DNA of 64,000 bases from Colius striatus. Taxonomy: Eukaryota > Chordata > Aves > Coliiformes > Coliidae. The DNA lies in assembly GCF_028858725.1 (NCBI RefSeq), contig NC_084760.1, positions 52,849,367 through 52,913,366 of the forward strand, in the 5' to 3' direction. Positions 37,101-54,100 of this stretch are shown here, piece by piece; the first letter of the stretch is position 1; the number at the start of each line of letters is the position of its first letter. The notes under the pieces were generated by a model. The model was not told the DNA's origin. It worked only from the letters and a program-made list of their open reading frames with translations, and did no database searches. Position numbers and translations under genes: made by a program.

Positions 37101-38421
37101 GAAAAGGTCACTGTTCCCGCTTGTAGGAAGATCAGGCTCACAGGCCAGAGAATGCGGAGGTCACAGAAGTCAGAAAAGATGGTTATGTAACTTATTTTTC
37201 CTGTTATCAGGAATACAAAGTTCAGAACAAAAGGTGACAGTTGAAGAACATAGAAATATCCTTCTTGTAGGCTAATGGTATGGGGTCACCTTCACCTAAT
37301 AGAAGCAGCTAACTCTGAAGCAGTTGTGTCCAGGAAAAAAACAGGCAAAATCCATCAGAAAGCTAAACTAGGTGGACTGAAAATAAGAAGAGCAAGCTGG
37401 TGCCTTGGCACGTATCAGAGACTTAAGAGTGTGTAGGTAGGGAGGAGAGGAAGGACAGCTCTAGTTTGGGAGGAGTTTCATAGGACAGAGTTGAGCAATA
37501 CACAGGAGCTGGATCTCCATCTGTAGGCAACATACAAGGCTTTGGTGCCTACAAAGGTGAATATATTGTAGACCAGATGCATGTTAGGAGTGGAACAGTT
37601 GAATTTGCAACTATTTTTTGAGCTGTTGTTAGTAAAAAATCTTGAGAGAAGTTATTTTCTCAGGGAAAGCTCTTGGGCAAGCTGCTGCATGGAGTTGAAT
37701 CATGGATAGGTTTACCCACAACAGTGAATGAATGAATATATGAGGAAGGATGTAGTCTTAGAGACCTGATAGGTTTTTTACATTAGTAGCATGTCATCAG
37801 GTATCATAGACGGGGCATTCACTCCACAACTGCTGAGACTATGGCTTATGTTTTTTCTCAGTATTTCAAAGAGCAAATTGTCAGATGTGACCTCAAGAAC
37901 TATAACAGACGATGCAATGAAGCATTTCAGTCAAATAGGCAACACCAGAAGGTGCAACCTAAGGGTTACTTCACTAGCAAAAGGTTGAGTACCAGTGTTT
38001 ACCAAGGAAAGAGGAATTGAAGACATCAAAGTATAAACATACCTAAGCTGATCAATGTTCTTTTCAATGTGGATGCTGAATTTTCTACCTCACAAAATGC
38101 ACAAGTGAAACATTTTTCAGATAGTATTTAGCCACACCAACCTATCCTCATTTGTCTTTTTACCACTCTGGTACTATTAAAGCCAATGAGAGAAAACACA
38201 GACACGAAGGAAGTCACTTTTCCAAGAAAGTTAACCAAAATTTCTATTAAAATTACAATAATTGGGAAACTGGTGGAATTTTATGGCTTCCTCAGACAAC
38301 TCACATTTTGTGCCTGAGGTGTCATCATTATTATTTCTATGCCATAGCTGAAAATGGACATATTTTCTCCTTCCACAAAATCCAAGATAAGCATCAAAGG
38401 CTGAAGAAACTCAAAATGAGC
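34191..38421. other. Intergenic region between RWDD1 and the sulfotransferase gene
   Basis: RSPH4A occupies this position in mammals, but no radial-spoke-like exon is visible on either strand. The right end probably includes the sulfotransferase 3' UTR. The notable structure is the inverted repeat at 35749-35796. The open frames at 34253-34744 and 36314-36553 (minus) are not supported as genes. Confidence 0.5.
35749..35796. repeat. Perfect 13-bp inverted repeat with paired homeodomain-type sites
   Basis: TCATTAATGAGAA at 35749-35761 is the exact reverse complement of TTCTCATTAATGA at 35784-35796, with a 22-nt spacer. Each arm contains TCATTAATGA, itself a palindrome of two ATTA/TAAT homeodomain cores. 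Another such core (GATTAATTAG) lies just to the right near 35806. Confidence 0.85.
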
Positions 38422-42649
<4,228 letters not shown>

Positions 42650-42680
42650 TACCAATCTGTTGTCCTTGTAGGAAAATAAC

Positions 42681-44709
42681 CTACAATAAGAAAATATAAA
42701 GTATATCTCTTTCTCTGGTTGTCATCTCACAGAAAAAAAACAAATATCACACAACACATTTCTAATGAAAAGAAAAAAAAACAATAAAAACTGTACTCCA
42801 ACAACTTTTACTCACATACAAGTGTATATTCCATGTAAGTAAAAACTAACCTCCCTGACGGAAACTTAGGTGAAAATCATTTGTCAGAATTCCTCTAGGA
42901 TCTGAGTAACTATAGTTTTCTTTGGGATGTCAGACCTAGCTTAACTACCAAGCTCTCATTCTGAATTTGGTGACTGAAAGTGTGTTCAGAATGTCTTTTA
43001 ACAATGTCTGCCTCCTTCTACAAGCCTTTACAAACTGGAGCCCTACATGTACCAAATCTGAAAGTTTAGAAACTCTTTCAAATTCAAGTTGTGAAAACAA
43101 ACTTGAGAAAGTCCTAAGAATGCAAAGATGTGGAGAATGAGTGAAAAGTACCACTGATGCAGGAGAAAGAGCAAGGAATTTGTGAGAAACAAAAAGGGGA
43201 CACATGCAATGCACAGTACGTAGAAACCTTCTTGATATTGTTCTGTCAAAAACATGGAGTTTTGTATCAATTTGGAACAAAGGTTATTGTGCTGCCTGTT
43301 TCTTATAGATATATGACTATACTATGAAAAAATTTACCCTGGTAAACAAGCCTTGTCCCATTTCCTGGAAAGCCTACTTTATATGATGGGAGAAAAAAGC
43401 CCAACATTCAGGTGTGCTCGTGCCAGCCAGGTTACACCTCAAAAATACATCTCAAAAATAACTGTCCAAATGCAGGCACAAAGGTGTCTGCCAGTTAATC
43501 TCCTAAATCCACAGTGACAACACACTTTTACTCTGCTTAGTTACTTGTCTCACAGTTACGACTCCAAGTTCTTTGCTGAGACATCCAGAAAAGTCCATGT
43601 GAGGCTCTGGTTTCCATACGAGCACTGAGAAAACTCTACTCTGGACAGCTACCCTCCCCTCAAGCATGGACCAGCTCTAGCCCCTTATTGTCTCCAATTC
43701 TTTTGGGCAATACATGCCAAAATCTTCTACAAAAGAGGTCTATGGGAAACTATTGTTATTTTACCAGGAGAATAATAAAGCACAGATCTACCACTCTTAA
43801 CACTTTCAGGCATACTGACCTCTCTCCTCTGCTCTCTGGTGCTCACAGAGATGTGCGCTGCTGCTTCCCAGCCTGGTGAATGCGAGCAATTCTAGAGATG
43901 CATGAGCCGTCACTTTCGAACTCAGATGTGAACCTGTTGTCACTGTGCTGGTTGGCTTGCTTTCAGGATGTGCTTATCAGCAATGCAGACAGAGATTAGA
44001 GAACTAATATAACTCACCAAAAAAAAAAAAAAAAGCAAGCCATAAAGGTTTTTAAAATTCTTTCAAATCTGTTTGAATTCCGTTTCTTTTTTCATCAGCA
44101 GCATTATTGAGGAAGATTGCAGAGAAGCAGAAGGGAATAAAATCTTTTGCTTTTTGCTAGATTTTTTTTTTCTTCAGTTTTCACTGAACTTCTGCCCTAA
44201 TTGTTTTTGATCTCCAAGCTACGTGTGACAGTGCTCCCAAAGAATAGTCCAAATCCACTACTCCACCAGTGTGGTTGATCAAAGTGGTCTAACCTGGTCT
44301 CAGCCATAAGCCCGGCATGAGCTACTTAGGTTAATCACTTCTCCCTGAAATCTGCACTCCAGCAACAACACAAAGAACATTTTGTTCCCCAGTTCTGGAT
44401 TACTTTTTAACCTGGATCAGGCCTGAAGGTAGTCCCCAAACTTGCACAAGTGATCAGTCTGGTTAGTCAGCATGTGAAAGAGCCAGAAAGAGGAGGAGGG
44501 CTGAGTTTTTTCTCAGCATAGAGTAAACCCTTATAGTAAAAGATTAAGCCTGTTCTGCTTTGCTTTTCTTCCATGCAATCAGGCATGTCTGCAGCATTTT
44601 TTAACTGTGTTTTCTATTCTAAAGTACTTTATTTAAATGAAATATTATTATTAATAGAATAATTATTGGTATATAAGCTTCAAAAGCTCCTAAATCCACC
44701 ATGGAGGAG
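42681..44709. other. Upstream flank of the sulfotransferase gene
   Basis: The non-coding first exon and promoter of the sulfotransferase should lie here or further right, but I cannot place them. No CpG island, repeat family or other exon is recognised. Confidence 0.4.
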
Positions 44710-44907
44710 AATCATAGAATTGTTTTGGTTGTAAAAGACCTTTAAGATCCAGTCCAACCACTAACCTAACACTACCACGCCCACCAATAAACCACGTCAC
44801 TCAGCATCTTATCTACATGACTTTTAAATATCTCCAGGGATGGTGACACCACCATCTCCCTGGGCAGCCTGTCCCAGTGTTTAATAACCCTCAAACTCAC
44901 AGAACTT
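44710..44907 (-). mobile_element. CR1 LINE 3' fragment, antisense
   Basis: Opens with the reversed CR1 tail AATCATAGAATTGTTTTGGT and AGACCTTTAAGATCCAGTCC and includes CTCCCTGGGCAGCCTGTCCC. This is a diverged, short, 5'-truncated copy. Confidence 0.85.
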
Positions 44908-45578
44908 TATGTTGGGGACATATGTTAAAGACAAAGGGCTGATAACACATAAAGAAGATTCAGAAATAACACTATTTCCTATCTCTCCTCTCTTGAGGCA
45001 TTTCCTCTCTTGGAGCTAAGTGGTAGAGCATTAATTAGTTTGCAAACAAATACAGCAAACAAATGAGGTGATGTTCTATGTTATTTAAAATAAACCCCTG
45101 CCACAGATTCTTAGCCTTTATTTCTATGCCTTCTCTTCTTCAGAACATATTAAGCTCTAAATATTCTGAGTTCACAGAATATTTATTTTCTTGAAGGAAA
45201 ATAAAGGCCCCTGAAGGCTATTTTATAATAATATTATTTAAGTAGGTGCAATAGTACCTCATAAATACATCTCTTAACAGCTACCTTTGGTTTCAGATTA
45301 TCTAAATCAAAGTACAAATTGAAAGGTAAAAAAGTGATAAACCCTTATAATTCATCTATGCAGCTGAAAAGCATTGTATTTTGGTAAACTGTGATAGCAC
45401 TGCAGATCAGCCATGCCCTCATCTATCATGACAAGCATTACATTGCCAGCCTTCACGACAGTAAAAAAGAACTGAGTTTTGTCCCTGATTCCTTTGTATA
45501 AAGTGGTATCTCTGTACACAGAACAGGTCACCAATAAATAAGATGTCGTCTGTTTTAAAGCATTTGAAAATAATATTT

Positions 45579-46072
45579 GAGGCCTCATCTGGAGCCTGTG
45601 TCCAGTTTTGGGCTCCCCGGCTCAAGAGAAACAGGGAACATCTGGAGAGAGTCCAGCACAGCACCACCAAGATGATCAGAGAACTGGAGCATCTTTCTTA
45701 TAAGGAAAGGCTGCAGGAACTGGGGCTGTTTAGTCTAGACAAGAGGAGACTGAAGGGGGGATCTCATTAATATTTCTAAGTATATAAATGGTGGATGTCA
45801 GGGGGTTGGGTGTTGTATCTAGCAACAGGACAAGGGGTAATGGGATGAAGCTGGAACACAAAAAGTTCCATTTAAACATAAGAAAAAACTATTTCAGGGT
45901 GACGGAGCCCTGGCACAGGCTGCTCAGGGAGGGTGTGGAGTTTCCTTCCTTCAAAGTCTTCAAGACCTGACTGGACGTGTTCCTGTGCGACCTGATCTAG
46001 GTGACCCTGCTTCTGCAGCGGGGTTGGACTAGACGATCTCCAGAGGTCCCTTCCAACCTTACCATTCTGTGA
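45579..46072 (+). mobile_element. CR1 LINE 3' fragment
   Basis: Starts at the end of ORF2 (GAGGCCTCATCTGGAGCCTG, CAGTTTTGGGCTCCCCGGCT) and runs through the 3' UTR to CCTTACCATTCTGTGA. 5'-truncated. Confidence 0.92.
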
Positions 46073-47329
46073 CCCAGGAGTCAGGCCTTCCTCAGATGCA
46101 TTCTTTGGGTGATTATTGCTTTTCACCTTTGATATAAGCATTGCATCTGTTCTTACCTTGTTCTTGTCCTGGGCAATGAATGCCAAATTCATCCTTGCAT
46201 GCATACAAACCCTTCACATGCTCATACCAAGCAACATCCTCCCACTGCTAGCAAAACGAGACGGCAACTTACGCTAATCAGAGAGCCTGGCAGTTTGCAC
46301 AATCATTTCTTCATGTTTTTACTGGGCTACGAGTGGTTGTGCGTGGTTGTAACCATCTATCTCAGTGTCTCTGTGACTTCATGCAATCAATAGAAAGGAT
46401 GAGACTTTTTGTCTGTGTATCATACATTAGATGTTACATTATAATGACAAAGTAAAAAAAAAAAAGTGATCTTTAATCTCTGCCTTTGACAGAAAAAAAA
46501 AAAATCAAACAAGAAATTAGCAAATGAAGCCGCTAACGATAAAATGAATGATTATAAATAGACATGAAGAGTAAGGCACAACAAATTGATGCTCTGTGTT
46601 TTCTGGTTACTTCTTGTAAAAGAAGCTCCAAACCTGATCATTTGTGTGAAACTGCGACCTTACACTTTTTGTTCTTATAATTAACAGTCACCATTAAAAA
46701 ATAGCAGGGAGGAACAAATTCGACTGTATTTGTGAGAGGTTAAATGATCACGTGGCTGCAAAACATCACATGGCATGAAGAACATGTGCCACACAGGCAC
46801 ATTTACTGAGATTAATGCATTTTCATAATTAACATTTTTTACTTTCATACATGTTTGAGAGAAATGATTTACTTATGAATTGCAGTATCGTTGTGTGTTT
46901 GCATGTTTCACTGCTTCAAAAAACGACTAGTTCTTATTGCCAGAAAGACAGGCTGATGATAATACTCCTACACCTACATCTAGATGTCAATGGTAAATGG
47001 ATGCCATGGTATGGTTTAGTTTCTTAAGCAAGGCTATCTAGTGCTACTTGCAACACAGTTGGCCATGCTGGACAAAGCAGGACTCTTACCTTCAGCCAGA
47101 GCAGCATGTCTCAGAGCAGGGTGTCTCAAACGTCCAAGATACCTGTTTCAGCAGATAGTTTGGTCTCTTATATGGCACTAACCCTGCACAATAGAGTCCC
47201 TAGTCAACAGCCAGCTCAAATGCCCTTTAAGATCCCTGAGACTTAGGGGATCATTATAAAACATAGAGAAATTATTAAAAAAGGGATGAAATAAAGATGA
47301 GATAACCACTTTTTAAAAATACTTTCAAA
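46073..47329. other. Intergenic stretch, nothing recognised
   Basis: AT-rich sequence between a CR1 tail and the ZUP1 3' end, with short poly(A) runs near 46453 and 46494 and no gene or repeat family that I can name. Confidence 0.4.
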
Positions 47330-48076
47330 ATTTTATTTATTCATTGTACAAAACAAATATTTTCTTCCTGACAGATTGTCCGGCACAGTTCCTAGAACAG
47401 GCCCCCCACCGCCCCATCCCTATCCCCTACTGTGGACACCACTATCTTAGACCTCACAGCCAGTGCTAATATTGACCCACGTCATAAGCACACTTGTTTA
47501 CATGGGAGTAATCTAGAGAAGCCAGCTAAATGAAAAGAACTTCAGTAGTAAACTAATCCCTAGCGGAACCGACTCTGTTGTGAAATCACTAAACTGTCTC
47601 TGTACTTTGGAAACAGTTGCAGGAGAATTTGCTGAGGCATAATAGATATGTGTTGATCAAATTTTGTAAGAAACTGAGCATTGGCCACAGAGGCAGTATA
47701 ATTATATTTACAGAGGTAATCCATGACCAGGCACTCTGACAAAGTAGTTCCATAGTATTTTTTTTCACTGCTTATTAACAGTTAACTGTGGTGCATAGTT
47801 TGCTACAGGATGGTAATGGCAAAGAAACTAAGAATATAACACATTTTCTAGTAAGACAAGTTCTATAATGATTCAGAGTTACAGATTCACCAGGAGGGCA
47901 GAGCTTTGACTGAAGAACAGAACTACAGGTTTACTCCAATGTTGTGCTTCTCCAGAGCCCCCAGCAATTTATGGAGACATAGTTTAAGTCTAAGAAATCG
48001 TTGAGTTAGGGTCACAGTCAGGAATTTTAATGTTTTGCATCCAACTAATTCCAGAAAAAGGTAATAAAGGCATCCT
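47330..48076 (-). other. ZUP1: ZUP1 3' UTR
   Basis: On the minus strand about 740 bases follow the ZUP1 stop codon and end at an AATAAATAAAA string (47332-47342 on the plus strand, written TTTTATTTATT). This is the best-placed poly(A) signal. Open frames inside this stretch are not genes. Confidence 0.6.
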
Positions 48077-48124
48077 TCAGGGAATCTTCTCAGATGTTAA
48101 GACCTGAGAAGCAAGGCGGCAAGC
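48077..48124 (-). CDS. ZUP1: ZUP1 coding exon 9 (terminal)
   Basis: A 48-nt exon after the acceptor TTTTTTTAG encodes ACRLASQVLTSEKIP and TGA, aligning with the human ending ASQVFTAEKIP. Confidence 0.88.
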   Translation of the reverse strand, partial: ACRLASQVLTSEKIP

Positions 48125-51100
48125 CTAAAAAAAGGTGGGGACAGGAGAAAGAGAATAGTTTAATGAACAAAACGATCAGTTTAGAGAGCATTTTCCAAGT
48201 TAGTAGTTTAGTACGCTTAATGAACATAAGGGGTTATATTTCATCTTAATTAAATGGCAGTTCTCATGACCAAATTCCAAATAACTTCTATTTTGAAATA
48301 TAGATCAAATTTTGAAAAGAGGAAAAAACACCCCAAACCAAACCCACCTTACTCCTCCCCAAAATCCCATGCAACACTCTTCTTTTTACTATATCCTGAA
48401 TTTTAGAGTTTTTACCAGCAGGAGGAAGAGAGGATGGCTCTGTTTCTCTTTCTAATACGATCACGGACAGAAAACATTCTAGGCAATATCTCATTTTGGT
48501 ATACAGATGTTAAACACAGTTTAGCATGTGACTCAGTCACCAGTTATTTCATAGTTTAACTAGAAGTCTATCCCGAAGCTAATCAATGGTGACCAGCCAC
48601 CACAGAATTGGATCATGCAACCTTAGAATCAATTTGTTAGTGTAGGAAAAAGAAAGCTTAAGAAACAAAAATTATATCTGACAGTTGAAAGCTTCTAAGG
48701 TCTTAAAAAGTTGCAATGCCCAAATTAAAACATGTGAGTAGGATTTATAAAAGCGCCAGCAGTTCAAACAAGTAAGTTGCTCACAGCTGCATTTTGAATA
48801 TATGATGTTCTAAGTACGTTCAGAAAGCACAATGCACTAGTTCTAGTCCCGAACCTGTGGTGACAGTGGACGATTTGGCCTCAGTGTGTATGCACTTTGT
48901 TCTTCAACTAGTAACACATCGCTTTACAAAGTTGCAATAAAAGCACCTGAACGTAATTTTGGACCATGAATGCTTTGTAAGTACCTTCTATGACCACAAT
49001 AAGTGATTTAGGAGAAAATATTGTTAGAAACAGTTAAAAAAAAAAATCTTCCTAATTTACAAGTGCAAATAGCTGCAAGCTTCATAAAAGATTTAAAAGT
49101 TGTCAGTTTCATCAGGCTGGTATGCACATATGTGCAAAACTTTGGTCTGGATATCCTACGATTAATCAATTAACAGAGAATAAACAGAAAGCTGCAGAGA
49201 AGAATGAAGAAAGTGAAGAGATGAAAAAAAATTGACCATGCAATGATACATGCATATGCATTTGAGTATTAAAGAAGAGATGCAGATTCTTTTAAAACTT
49301 CTTAGACAAAAACCATTTTCCAAAATACTTACGACTTTCTCATCCAATGAGAGTACACCATCTACAGCCACTATCTGGTATTGCTTTTCTTTTAAGCTAC
49401 CCACAGACTTCCGAAGTTGTCTGAGACTAGTACCATCACTGTTTTGTTTTAGCAGTTTCTGCATTTCTTGGGAAGAACAGCCCGGATCAAACAGTAGCAA
49501 ACACAAGGTTTTATTCCTCCTCTCTTCTATTCCAACAACAGTACGACTATGACCTAATTTCAAAATAGAGTTACAGTACTTTAAAATAAGTTCCATTCCT
49601 CATAGCATACTACTTATTTTCGTATCAAGGAAGGTAAATAAGGTAGTTATAAGTAAAGAGCAGATGTCAAAAAGTTGAGATCCCAGCCACATTCAGCCCT
49701 TCCATCCAATGAAAATACAAACATTAATGTTGCTCTTACTAAATGAAAAAACCAAAAGGAATTAAAAGCCATGTTTTCAATTAAATGAAGCAGGAATTTA
49801 AAACAGTGCTCTGAACTGCAGCACATATAAAGGCACAGAATAGAGAGAAATCGGCATATTATGATACTGACCTTGATGCTGCAGGTAGATTGGTGGTTTG
49901 GAAGTACACACTACTTTTGCACCACCTTCATTATCTGTAGAATAGTAACGCAAAATCCACTCAAATAAACGAGGGTGTGTACCCACAGGGCCAGTCGGCT
50001 TGTGAAAGTCAATGATTTGACACCTATAGAACATTTAGAATGAAAACAACAATAAAATTTCAAGCAGGTTGTTTGTTGAAACAGCTTTTCCACCTCTCAG
50101 CCCTCTCCTCCCGCACCAAAAATGTTGTGTAGATACAGAAGTTCCAGGTATCAAGTAGTTGTTACCACTTTTATACAGGAGTAGAGGACACAATTACAAA
50201 GCAGTGCAATATATAGTGTTCAAAACTGGAGGATTTATTCTCCAACAAAGAAACACTCTGCTCAGTCTAATGAGAACTTGTGAAGCTTACAAAAATGTAA
50301 ATGTTTGATTTTTGCCTAAGTGATACAGGTGGCTTTCAGAATTATGCAAGTGAATAGTTGAAACTCAGATTCTTCTGGAGAAAAAATGACTAGAGAAATT
50401 AAGTTCTTAACAATGTTTGATTTTATGCATTTATGGCATAGTTCTTCACCAACTCTCAACGATTCAAGTAGTTATTCAACTTAGGTACCTGAATAAGTAG
50501 CTACACATCTTTATGCTGCACTGAATCACATCTGTTTATATGTTTGTTTAATTTAAAGCCACCAAGGTAGTTTTGCCACCATATCCTTGGCAATTACGAC
50601 ATTTAAAGGTATAGCACTTAAATCAGCACTTAAAAATAATAACAACAACAAAAAAAGCATTATTTACTTTATCCTGAGACTGGTTAACAGTGAATAAATT
50701 TCACATGCTCCTATCCATGCTTTGGAACCACTCAATCTGCTGTTGAAGTGAGATGCCCCATGAGGATCAAAGCCTTCTCTCCAGGCATCTTCAATCATGG
50801 ATTGAATCTTTGGTATACTAGGAATTAGTGTAGTATCTGGAACAGAAAAGCTTTTGAATTGTGGTTACAGTTACTGAAATAGTCTATTAACTGAAAATAC
50901 ACAGCTTCTTGTATAAGAAGTTGATGATACAAAGATGCAGCAAAAAAATGAAAGTTAAAACTTCAACCATATAGTGTCTTGCCAGTATTCACCCTTCTCA
51001 TTCTTTCCACAGTAAGCTGCAGCCATGTGACAAGCGTTTAACAGGCACCATTAACCTGGTAGGCCTTGAGGTGTAAATGAAAAGGTAAAAAGTCTGTCAG

Positions 51101-54100
51101 AGGTTGTCATCTGAGGCATGCGAAACAAACGTGGTATTTGAATACCTCTCAGGCAGTCATTAAAAGAGCTGTTTTTCAACAGTGAGGAAAGGAGCATTTG
51201 GAAATTCCTGTAACCGCAACCCCAGCCTCTGTCGCCCAAAGATGAGTGGAAGTGATCTACTCCTGCTGAAAGCCATACATGCCTCACATCTTTGTTTTCG
51301 TTCTGATAGTACTTGCACAAAGCTTCAATGATTCCTAGAAGAAGACCAAATATAAAGTTTATCTGTAAAATGAGCTTCAAAACTTGCCAGAAAAAGATTC
51401 CTTTCCTGGCTTGGAACAGATACAGATGAAGACAATGAATAATTTGAATTAAACAGCTTGGCTACCTTATAAGCTGTGATATGCATAGAAAATATTGCAA
51501 TGAAACAAGAAAAAGTAATGTCATCAATAAACCATTTCTATGCCACTGACACCTCCAGTACAACATCCCCTTAAAAATATGGAAATACCTGTACGTGTCC
51601 TGGTTTCGGGTGAGGCATTATTTTTCTTTCTAGCAGCTGATATGGGGCTGTTTTGGATTTAGCATGAGAATAATGTTGATAACACACTGATGTTTGAGTT
51701 GTTACTAAATAGTGCTTATCCTAAGTCAAAGTCTTTTTAGTTTCAGCAAGACGGTGCACAAGCAGCTGGAGGGAGTGCAGCCAGGACACCTGACCCCAAC
51801 TAGCCAGAGGGCCACATGGCCATCATGCCCAGTATATAAGCTGGGGGGAGTGGCAGGGAGGGGCAGATAGCTGCTTGGGCAGCTGTCAGTGAGTGGTGAG
51901 CAACTGCATTGTGCAGCACTTGTCCTGGGTTTTACTTCTCTCCCTTTTTGTTATATGTCTTTTCATTACAATTAGCATGGTATATCATGGTATATTACTT
52001 CATTGTACTTATTAAACTGTTCTTAACCCAAGATTTTAATTTCTCCACCCCCTCCCAATTCTCCTCCCCATCCCTAGGGAGGGACTGGAAAGAGTGAGTA
52101 AGTGGCTGCATGGTGCTTAGTTGATGGCTGGGGTTAAACCACAACTGCATACTATGTAATCCTTTTATCCACCTCAAATCATTTTTCCTGGACAAACTAA
52201 GAAAAGGAATAGCACAGAATTTGGCAACTACTGTAAGTAGTTTTAGAAATATAACTTGGTGGATATTCCAAATCCTCCTTTGTTACATGAAAAAATGTGC
52301 TTGAGAATCTTCTCTCCAATTTGTATATGTAAATTTTCAAAGGCCCTATTGTCCTCCTATTGTGAAGATAATTGTTGCACAGATTATTTTTTTAATTCCT
52401 TGTTTAAGTCTAGATCGTTACCGAGAATTAATGTATTCTTTCCACTCAATACAATTTATAGAAGAGACTTAATTTTACCTGTCAAAAACCAAATGGATAT
52501 TTTGTAAGCTAGACCTATTAGCAATAAGCTAAAAGACATTTGAACTATGGCCTTGTCAAATAAAGACAAGGAAGCTTTTTGAACGTGAAATAGAAATGCA
52601 TTGGCACTGTACTTTTGTACCAATCACAAAATATTTCAAAAGATGTATCAATTAGTTGTCCATTTGTCCCACTCCTCTCTTGGACTTTGTAATCAAACAC
52701 TGTGCGTATCTGGGACCAGCTTACAAGATACTACAACTACCTCAAACACAAGATAACAGGCTGTAGCAATGCACCTGAAGGAAAATGGACATGTGGCCCA
52801 CCCACACTTTGGTGATACGAGACCGTAAGCTGCCTGAGGCTCAGACACAGGCCTCAGACTTTAGCTATATCAGACAGTGAACAGTGGGCCTGAAGAACAG
52901 TCAAGGAGGAGTTGCTTATTAGAATGTAGATATGAAGGCAGCTGTGCCTGTGCAACAGGAACTGTGTAAGCTTAGAAGAAAAATTAGATAAAGAAGAAAT
53001 TAGGTAAAAGAATGTAGAAACTGCTACTATCAAGATACTACCATAGTTAAGCTTAACAAATCATATTCTGCTATTAGGTGCGTGAACAGAGCATGATAGA
53101 CCGAGCTATCAAATCATAATAGAATACATCATGTACTTAGAAAAGAATAACGTATATAATGTGATTGAATGCTAAAATAAACAGCTTCTGCATTGATCAT
53201 ATTGGTCTGATGCGCGGTCCGTGAATCCCATCCTGCAAGGTGGTCCTTGCAACAGGCTACGGTAAATTGACAGCTACACTAGGTTAGGAACCAGTGAGTA
53301 CTAAGCAGTAAACAAGCATACACTCAAGGATAACCAACTTGCAATAAGACATTTGCATCTTTTGATGCATATTTGAAACATAGCAAGCTTTATTTTCCTT
53401 ATTAGTTTAGGACTAAAATGATTGATCTAGAAAATAAGGATTAGAATTAGGATCCAGCTAACGTTAAATATCCAGTTATATGCTTTGTCAAAGACAGGTT
53501 TGGTCACTAGTTTTAAAGAGAACAGTTTTAGTTGTATGGAATTTCAGTATTTTTACCTGAGGTCTTTGTTTTCCCATCATCTATACCAAAAGCCAAACAT
53601 TCCATCATGTCAGCTTTTCTCTTGTGATATTCAAAAGGCTGCATCTTTCCTTTATCAACTTCCCTTTCCATATTCTTTAGGAATTGCTGCTTGTAGCCTC
53701 CAGAATTATCCAAGCCATACTGTCTCTGTAAGGGAAAGAATGTGCATGATTTAAATAACTTTTTTTTTTTAATTTGAGCAGCTGCACACACAACCAGTAA
53801 CTTTGAAAACCAGTGAACTGTGAGACATAAAAACTTCAGATTTACGATAGAGCTGAAAGCCAAGCTTCACTCCTCAACAGGAATGTGGGACTATGAAAGC
53901 CACAACTGGAAGAGCAGGCACATCCCTCTGCTTCCTCTTGGCCAGTCAGCTATTGGCACAAAGGAGGAAGTGATAGTGGAAAATGAGTTGTCAGGTCACA
54001 GGTAGAGGGAAGCAGGACCTAGATGATGACTGGTCATGGAAGCAGGTGATGGTATCTAGGAAAAGGATAGCTGCTCAGGGCCTCAGGCACTCTGCCAGGA

